DNA from: Xenoacremonium recifei
Lineage: Eukaryota; Ascomycota; Sordariomycetes; Hypocreales; Nectriaceae
Assembly (NCBI GenBank): GCA_012184525.1
Contig: WOFQ01000056.1
Span: 1-64,000 of the forward strand
Direction: 5' to 3'
Length of the DNA stretch: 64,000 bases
A model generated the notes under the pieces. That model worked only from the letters and a program-made list of their open reading frames with translations. It was not told the origin of the DNA and searched no databases. Positions 52,178-61,100 of this stretch are shown one piece after another (the first letter of the stretch is position 1; each line of letters opens with the position of its first letter). The position numbers were made by a program, and so were the translations under genes.

Positions 52178-55100
52178 CTAGTTCCTCACCGCCGGTCCTG
52201 TCACTCTTTTGATTAAGTCGGAGACGCTGCATTGTCGATTCACCAGGACTGTCTCCAAAGTGTCTCGGAAGCGATCAAGCAGTGTCTGTGCTAAGTGGCC
52301 AGGGATCCGGTCGGCAGCAAATGCAATGCCCATTGACAGGGAGCCATCTTCCTCCTCTACCGTCTCGATGGCAAAGTCGATGGATGCGTAGGGTTGCTTG
52401 GGGCTGACTTCTGCCCGCCTGTAGAGTACACCACCCAGTGATAGGTCCTCTTTTGACGCCTTCAAATGATTCACCATGGTGGCTCGTAGATCTGCTGCTT
52501 CTCCTTCCGGCCATCCCATCCAACGCTGAGTGATTGTCGGGAACTCGAGACCTTCATGTCTCATACTGTCGACTTGTTGTTTCTTGAGCTGTTCGAGCAG
52601 TCTTTCCAGTGTCCATTCAGGTTCGTATGCGACACGACATGGAACCGCTCTGGCACAGCACGCGACAGCACCTGCAACTGATGGATGCACTGTGTTTCGT
52701 CCCGTATAGATGTCGGCAAACACGACGTCACGACTCGACGTGTGTAGGCCCAATACTATGCCCCAAGCGGCTTTGACAGCCAGGGCAACTGGAAGGCTTG
52801 GCTGTCCGCTTCTTGATTCCAGTACGATAGGTTCGCCGGAAATGAGACCAAGTCGTGAAACCTGGGGCTCGCAGTCTGCACTAATGGACGGAATGGTTGC
52901 ACCACTAACAAGCTTACGCCAGTACTCTTCGGTTTCTCGTGTTGTCCGGGCCTGCAGACTCTGGAAATACGAGCCAACAGGAACGACATTGTCCGTGTAA
53001 TACCCTGCAACTATGTCCTCCAATGTTGTCCATACTCGATGCAACGTTGCTCCATCGTATAGAGCATGCGAGATACGGAACACGATGCGATGCTGGTTTG
53101 TAGGAGCCACGACAATAGCGACATCGAACATTGGTCGTGCGAGACTTGGTGTTGCGAACATTTCTTGGTCCAAGGAGTCTCGACAGAAGGCGTCAAGATC
53201 CATATCCGTATGGAAGACACGGACTTCTGGTTGCCAGTTGGCGTAGACGATTTGTAAGAATTTCCCGCTGCTGGATCTAGCGAATCCGGTTCGGAGCGAC
53301 TCAATCTTCGTAACGAGATCAGAAACTGCTGAAGTCACCCCGGCTACGTCGCAGGGGCCGCGCGCGTCGAAGGCAAAATAGTTCAATTCCCTGCGTTCCG
53401 GGCCCATGTTTTCTCTGATGATTTGGGCTTGGAAGTCTGTTGTTGGCAGAACATCAGACACATCCTGCGCTTTTTCGATTGGCACAGACTCAAGAGCACT
53501 TGATAGCGCTTCGGGAGAGACAAGCGAGAAGGGCTGGTAGTCTGTGACCTCGTCGGTGTCCGCGGTAGCGCAAGCTGCCATATCGGAAAGGACGGGGTGA
53601 TTGAAAATGTCGATGACAGAAAGGCGCAGGTTGTGTCCCCGGAGACGTTGAACGAGAGTCATGGCCGTCATCGAATCTCCGCCGAGGTCAAAGAAATTGT
53701 CCGTACGCGACACCCGCATATTTTCGAGCCCGATATAAGTCGTCCACAATTCACACAGCAGCTGCTCCTTGGGGCCAACAGGCGCCTGGTATATCTGAGA
53801 TTTGGCCGTATATTCGAGCCACTGGTCCGATGGTATGGAATCCAACAAGAGGCCAACCCGCTTGCGGTCCATCTTGCCACTGTCGTTGAGTGGGAATCTG
53901 CTGATAGCCAGGAACGCAGAGGGTATCATGTATCTGGGGAGCGTTTCAAGGAGGGAAGCGTGCAGTGAGTCGAAGGCCATCTGTTGCTCACGGTCTGGCA
54001 TAATGATCGACGGCTCAAGGGTGCGAGAAGCATGTCCGTCAGGTGAAGTTGACTCAATAATGGCAACCAGAGACTGTCCCTTCTTGGAGACGTAGGCATG
54101 TGTCGCGTCTGGCAGTGAGCGGACAATCTCGCTCTCGACCTCGCCAATTTCCACCCGCTGACCGCGGATCTTGATCTGGGTGTCGCGACGACCCACGAAG
54201 GTCAGCGAGCCGTCGTTGTTCTGCTGGACTATGTCTCCGGTACGGTACATGCGGCGGCCAGGACCAAGACCCAACTCCTGCACAAAGGCCGGGTCTGTCA
54301 CGAAGACGGCCGCTGTCTTGACGGGGTCGCTCAAGTAGCCGCGGGAGAGCAACGGGCCCTCGATGAGCAGCTCGCCCGGCGCGCCAAGGGGCATCAGGCG
54401 GTTGATGTCTTCCGGGTCGGCCACCCAGGCGCCTCCTGCGATGGGATGTCCAACGTTGGCTGCAACGGCAGGATTGATTATGGGCGGGCTGCAATGGAAC
54501 ACGATAGATGCTTCGGCAGGGCCATAGCCGTTGATAATGACAGCATCCTTGTTCCACCTGTGCACAACGCCCGCATCGACAGGCTCCCCAATAAGCACCA
54601 GAGTCTTGAGCGAAGGGACCTGCTTGGGATCCAGGAGGCGGGCAACTGTAGGTGTCACGTTGGCATAGGTTACCTGGAAGTCGCTAGCGGCCTGGTTGAG
54701 CCTCGAGAGACGATCGTCTTCTGATAGCGAACAGATACAGCCGCCGAAAGCAAGGGTTGCCATCACGTCAGAGATGCTGACGTCGAAAGTGAAAGCGGCA
54801 AACTGAAGCGTGCGTGTTGAGGGAGAGAGTCCCCAGAGAGGGGCGTGTGCGAGGATGCTGGTTACTAGACCCCCGTGCTCGAGGAGCACGCCCTTGGGCT
54901 TGCCGGTACTGCCAGAGGTGAAGATGACCCAGGCTATATTCTCTGGTCTCACGGATTTACAGGGCTCGCCAGCCGGTGTTGGGACCGAGGGGGGCGATTC
55001 CAAGAAGGAATCGACCGCAAGGAGCTGCGTATGAGCCGACAGCCCATCTAACCGTTGCTTGTGGCCGCGGTCAACCAGAACAATCGGTGCAGCAATGTCC

Positions 55101-58100
55101 TGGACAATACCGGAGATACGTGCTAATGGATGGCCAACGCCCAGGGGCACCACGGCACCGCCAGCCCGGAGGATGGCCAGCATCGCCGTGATCGTCCACT
55201 TCGACTTATCCATACAGACGCCAACCTTGGCCTCCGGGCCTACGCCACATCCAACGAGATGATGAGCCAGCCGGCGGCTCGCATCGTCAAGATCTTTGTA
55301 TGTTAACTGGCCATCCCACGCGGAAACTGCTGGAGCCGCTGGTTGGGCGGCGATTTGGTCCAGCACTAATTCATGGAGACAGCGCTGGGCTCGTGGCGGC
55401 ATGACCGAGTTCCATGCGGAGAATTGAGTCTTGTCTTGTGATGAAAGGAGGCTCAGCTGTCGTAAGGTCTGAGTCGCATTCTCGGATACAGCACGGATGG
55501 CCTGTACGAAGCCCTGGGCGAGCTTCGCGGCTGCTGCCTCTGAGAAAACGGCTGTTGAGTATTGCAAATCGATTCCAAGCTTGTTTGGCGTTGCATCGAC
55601 ATTGACGTTCAGATCATACTCGGTTGGATCCTCCCAGGCAAGACCCTCGATGATGATCGAGGCCTGTTGAGAGCTAGCAAGAGGCTGCCGTTTGTATGAT
55701 AGTGTACTGTTGAACAGCGGTTGACTCCCGGAGAAGCCGAGCTCGTGTTGGATAGAGGCTAGTGAGGTGCGTTGATGCTCAAACGCCTCAGCGGATTGGC
55801 TTTGAAGGTCACGAGCCACATCTGACACTGTTGTGTTCCAATCTAGTCGGAGATGGCAGACCAGCATGTTGATCATAGGGCCGACTAGCTCGTCTACCCC
55901 CGGGATCGGTACATCACGACCACTAGACAGGTTCCCAAAGCTGACGTTATTTGATCCCGTCCGGGTAGCAAGCACTAGAGCCCATGCTAGCTGGCAGACA
56001 GTGGCAATTGAGATGCCGTATGTATCCCGGAACTGGTGTAGTGCAGCGAGGTCATCAATCTGCATTGACGTCTTTGCAAGCTTTGTCTGGTCCTGTTTGG
56101 TGTTGTGCTGCGGCTCCTGCGGCTCCAAGAGACATGACTGCGCATCGCTCAGCAGCCTCTTCCAGAAGTCAAGGTCGTCCTGCGGCTGTCTCCCCTCAAG
56201 GAAAGCGACATAGGCGCTGTAGTGAGAGCCGCCAGCCGGTAACGCACCCTCATAGGCGCTGATGAGGTCCCGAATTATCAGAGTTAGCGATGAGGCGTCT
56301 ACCAGCGTGTGGCTAATATCGAGACGGCAATAGATTTCGCCTGTAGTTGTTCGCAGCACTGTCAAACGATGCGGAGGGCGATGGAGATCTGACAGATCGA
56401 GCATCGGGCGCGAATCAAACCATTGAGCTACAGTGTCGTCTGCGATGTCAACTTCTGTAACGATGCTGGTATCTGGTTGTTTGAGAACGACTTGGATGAA
56501 CCTTTCCTGGCCTGGGAGCGGCTCCAGCAGGATAGTTCGGAGTATGGAGTGCCGTGAGACAACCTGTTTCCATGCTCCGATGAGACGCTCCATATCGGCA
56601 GGGTTGGCCGGATCAGATGGCTTGATGTGGCAGGTCTGCTGGATGCAGTAGGTTGATGGCGATTGAACTTGAGTGAGAAGGATGCCTTGCTGAAGTGGCG
56701 AGCAGGGGAGAATGTCTTCAATGTAGCTGGTCGAGGAAAGGCCGATAGTATCAAGGTATTGTCCCTCGATGACTGACATATCGTTGTCAGATAGGCGTGC
56801 AAGCGGATAGTCACTCGCCGTAGCCGTCGGCGCTGCCACGACGAGCTCATTCACAAGCGTCTTGACAGCGTTGCCGTAAGCTTGAAGCCACTCTCGCACG
56901 GCTGCTTGTTGCCGTATTTGACGGCTGAAGCGGAGGCTGAGGCATAACTCGTCTGCATCCACAGTAGCGGTGACATCAAGCACAGCAAAGGTCTTTACCA
57001 TGTTGCCAACGTCCGATGTCGAATAATCACCATTGTCAATGCGGAACAACGCATCCTCCCGCTCTGTTTGCTGGAATCTTCCAGTATAGTTGAAAAGGAT
57101 CTCAGCTGGGCCGTGACCTGCAAACTCTTCCCGTCCGCGGGCAGTCAGGAAACGGCTAGCAAAGTACGGGACACCACGGCCAGGGATACGCCTGCGCTGG
57201 TCTTTGACCCGTCTCACAACCTCGACAGAGTCATGAGAATGGGCCTGCACCTGAACATGGAGTGGTGTCATTGTAGTAAACCAGCCGATGGTATCAGAAA
57301 GGTCCGTTTCTTCATCCTCAGCCTCGCGGCCATGTCCCTCGGTGAATACGGCAGGGACAGGACGGTCGGTAAAGACATCACTAAAGGAGAGGAAGAGGGC
57401 AGCGACCAAGATCTCGACTGGCTCAGTATGGAGTGCGACGTTGGCGGAGTCATATAGCAACGATGTGGTGTTAGAGTCCAACCTCGTCTCGATGCTAGTG
57501 AGATTGCCCCATGCATCCTGGCCAGGGGTAAGGCCCCAATACTCCCAATTTGTTGCTGGTACTGCGACTGGCAAGGTATCTGCCACGAAAGCTTCCGATG
57601 GCGTACCAATCTCGCCAACGTACCGGTTCAGAGACTGGGACTGCCGCTCTAGCCATACAGGAAACGATAGGCTACTGGGATTCGGCAGTCTGTGGCGCAC
57701 AAGGAGTTCCTCGAGGTCTCGAATGAGGATACGCCAGGATACGAGGTCGATGACAAGATGATGGGCCACCAAGTGAAGCACTTGCCTGTCCTGAAATTCG
57801 ATGAGGGTGGCTGCAAACACAGGCCCATGCTCAATGTCGAGTGAGCCCTGGGACTGCGCAATCATATGCTGCACAGATTTTGCATCAGCGGCTGTATGTG
57901 AGGAGAGACGGTAAGAACCAGTGAGCTCTCTCTCAATCCATTCCTGCCAGCTATGGTCCTCGCCGCGCCGGAAGCGAGCGCGGAGCATAGCATGCTTCAC
58001 AACAGCCGCATCAAATGCCTGCGCGAGTTCTGGCAACTCTGTCCGCTTGGTGATATGAAGCGAGACTCCCTGGTTGAAATGGTACTCTCCATCAGCGCGA

Positions 58101-61100
58101 AGCCCTTCGGGAGCAATCTGCTCAAAGTACATCTGCTGGATGGGCGAGAGAGCAAACGCTCCCTCCGGGACGTGTGACGCATCCCCTGAATCCTTGCGTG
58201 TCTGTGACTGGGCTGCCAGTTTGGGGATTGTCTGACTCTCAAGGACCTTGCGAACGGTAGTGAGGATGCCGCGGGCTCGACTCGCTGAGACGACCTGCAT
58301 TGCTGTGATGGAATCTCCACCGAGAGCGAAGAACCGGGATGAGTATGTGACTTTGTGGAGCGGCACACCGAGAACCTCGCTCCATATCTCCCGCAAAGAT
58401 CGCTCAACGGCTGTAGCTGTTGCCGGTAGATCATCGCCCTCGGTATCCTCAGTGACATTCAAGGCAGTAACCTCATCTGGTGGTCTCGATTGTATCCATC
58501 GAGTAAGCGCCATCCGATCCGTTTTCCCAGATGCGTTGATGGGAGCAGCTGCCAAGGGAAGCCAGATATTTGGCACCATGTAGTGCATGACCCGCTGAGA
58601 CAAGTCCTCTTGGGCCTTGTATAGCAACTTCTGGGCACTCTCCTTGTCCTCTTCGGGGATAGGCTTGATGGTGGCATTTTGATGGCGACTCGCTCCTGAG
58701 GTCTCATTGAGAATGACAACCGCAATGAGTTGACCAGCGTGAGGCCCCTGGCGCATGTGAAGAACAACGGCATCGTGAACGCCAGTCTGCTTGCCTATGT
58801 GGTATTCAATCTCACCGACCTCAACACGCTGACCACGGATCTTAATCTGCGCATCGATTCGGCCAAGATATGTCAGAGAGCCGTTTGGATTTTGCCGTAC
58901 CAGATCGCCCGTGCGGTACATACGCCGACCGGGACTCAGGCCTAGCTCTTCGACAAATAACGGGTCTTTGATGAAGGCAGCAGCAGTTTTCATGGGATCA
59001 TTCAGATAGCCGCGCGCCAGCAATGGGCCTTCAATAAGCAGCTCACCAGGGGCCCCTAGAGGAACTAACTGTCCGACGCTGGCCGGGTTCACAACCCACG
59101 TCGAACCAGCGATGGCTGTTCCAATGACTAAAGACGATGAAGTATCGGGGATTTTCTGGCATGTCGAGTGGATACAACATTCCGAGGGCCCATAGGCATT
59201 AATGACGTTCGCGTGTGTTATCCATTGACTGACGACCTTGGCTTGGACAGCTTCACCCATCAAGATCATTGTTCGTACTGTCGGGGCATCCTGAGGCGGA
59301 ATCAACGCTGCCACAGTCGACGTGAGCGTCGCTATTGTCACACGAGCCTCGGATAGATAGGCTGTGAGTCGGTCCATGCGATCCTCTTCAGAAGGGAGAC
59401 AAGTACAGGCTCCGAAGGCCCAAGCCGTGATAATTTCCTGGATAGCCGCGTCGAATGTGAAAGCTGCAAACTGCAACAGACGATCATGGGGCTGTATATC
59501 CAATCTCCGACCGTGATAGTAGATACTCGTCGCAAGGGAGCCATGCTGGAGCACAACGCCCTTAGGCTTCCCCGTGCTGCCAGAGGTATAGATGACCCAC
59601 GCGACGTGATCGGGGCCAACAGTTGTGCAAGGCTCGGCAGGCAAGTTTGTCGACAGGGGCAACGGGGTTGACTCGAAGAAAGCATCAACGGCAAGGAAAC
59701 GGGCATGAGCTCTCAGCGGCGCGAGCCGTGTTTCGTGAACACGGTCAACGAGGACCAGCGGCGTAGCTGCATCCAGCATGATGCCCTCGATACGGGCCAG
59801 CGGCTGCTGCACCCCTAGAGGAACAACAGCGCCGCCGGCGCGGAGGATAGCCAGCATGGTTACGGCTCCCAGCTTCGATTTATCCATGCACATGCCGACC
59901 ATCACGTCTGGACCGACCCCTTGCTCTACCAGATGGTATGCTAGGCGACGGCTCGCTTCATCCACCTCACCGTACGTCATTTCACCATCCCACGCGCTGA
60001 TAGCTAGGGCGTCTGGCTGCATGACCATCTTCTCAAGTATAAGGTGGTGAAGGCACTGTTCGAGGCGTGCCGGCATCGTCGAATTCCATCTGCAAATCTG
60101 CAATCCATCCTCTGGAGCTTGCAGACTAAGTTGGCCAAGGGGTCTATCCGCGTTCTCACAGACGGCGAACACAGCTCGCACCAGACTTCGTACGAGTTTT
60201 GTAGCTGCTGCGTCCGAAAACGCGGACGTTGAATACTGGATGTCCATGGCAATCTCAGTGCGAGCAGCATCGATATTGACGTTCAAATCGTACTCCGTTG
60301 GGTCCTCCCAAGTCAGGCCTTCGAAAATAATGGCTTCTTCTTGTCCGGAGGCAGATGAACGCTGCCGCTTGTACGACACTGTCGAATTGAAAAGTGGTTG
60401 GTCCCTTGAAAACCCAAGCTCGTGCTGAATCGAAGCCAACGATGTCCGCTGGTGTTCGAAAGCTTCTGTAAACTGACTCTGCAACTTACGAGCTGCGTCC
60501 GAGACTCTCGCACTCCAGTCTAGCTGCGTGTGGCAAACGAGCATATTGATCATGGGGCCGACGAGCTCCTCGACGCCGGGAATAGGCGCATCGCGACCGC
60601 TTGATAGGTTTCCGAAGCTGATGTTTTGAGATCCTATATGACTAGCAAGGACCAGTGTCCAGGCCAGTTGGAACACGCTCGCAATCGAAACGCCATACGT
60701 ATCCCGGAAGTGGTGTAGCGTAGTGAGATCTTCGATCTGCATGAAAACTTTCTCAAGTCTGCCGTCTGTAGGATTGTCTTTCGGGTCTTGAGGCGCCAAA
60801 AGACAGGGTTCAGCATGGCTCAGCGACTCCTTCCAGAATTGAAGGTCTTCCTGTGGCTCTCTCTCCTCGAGGAACTCTATGTAAGCACTGTAATGCGAAC
60901 CATCGCCCTCCGGCAAAGTGCCCTTGTAGGCAGCAATAAAGTCGCGGATGATTAGGGTCAGCGATGATGCATCGACTAGAGCGTGGCTCACGTCAAGTCG
61001 CAAGTAGACTTCGCCCGTAGCCGTCGTCAGTAACATCAGGCGATGAGGAGGATGCTGAAGGTCTGAAACATCAAGAGTTGGCTGGGAACCGAGCCACTCA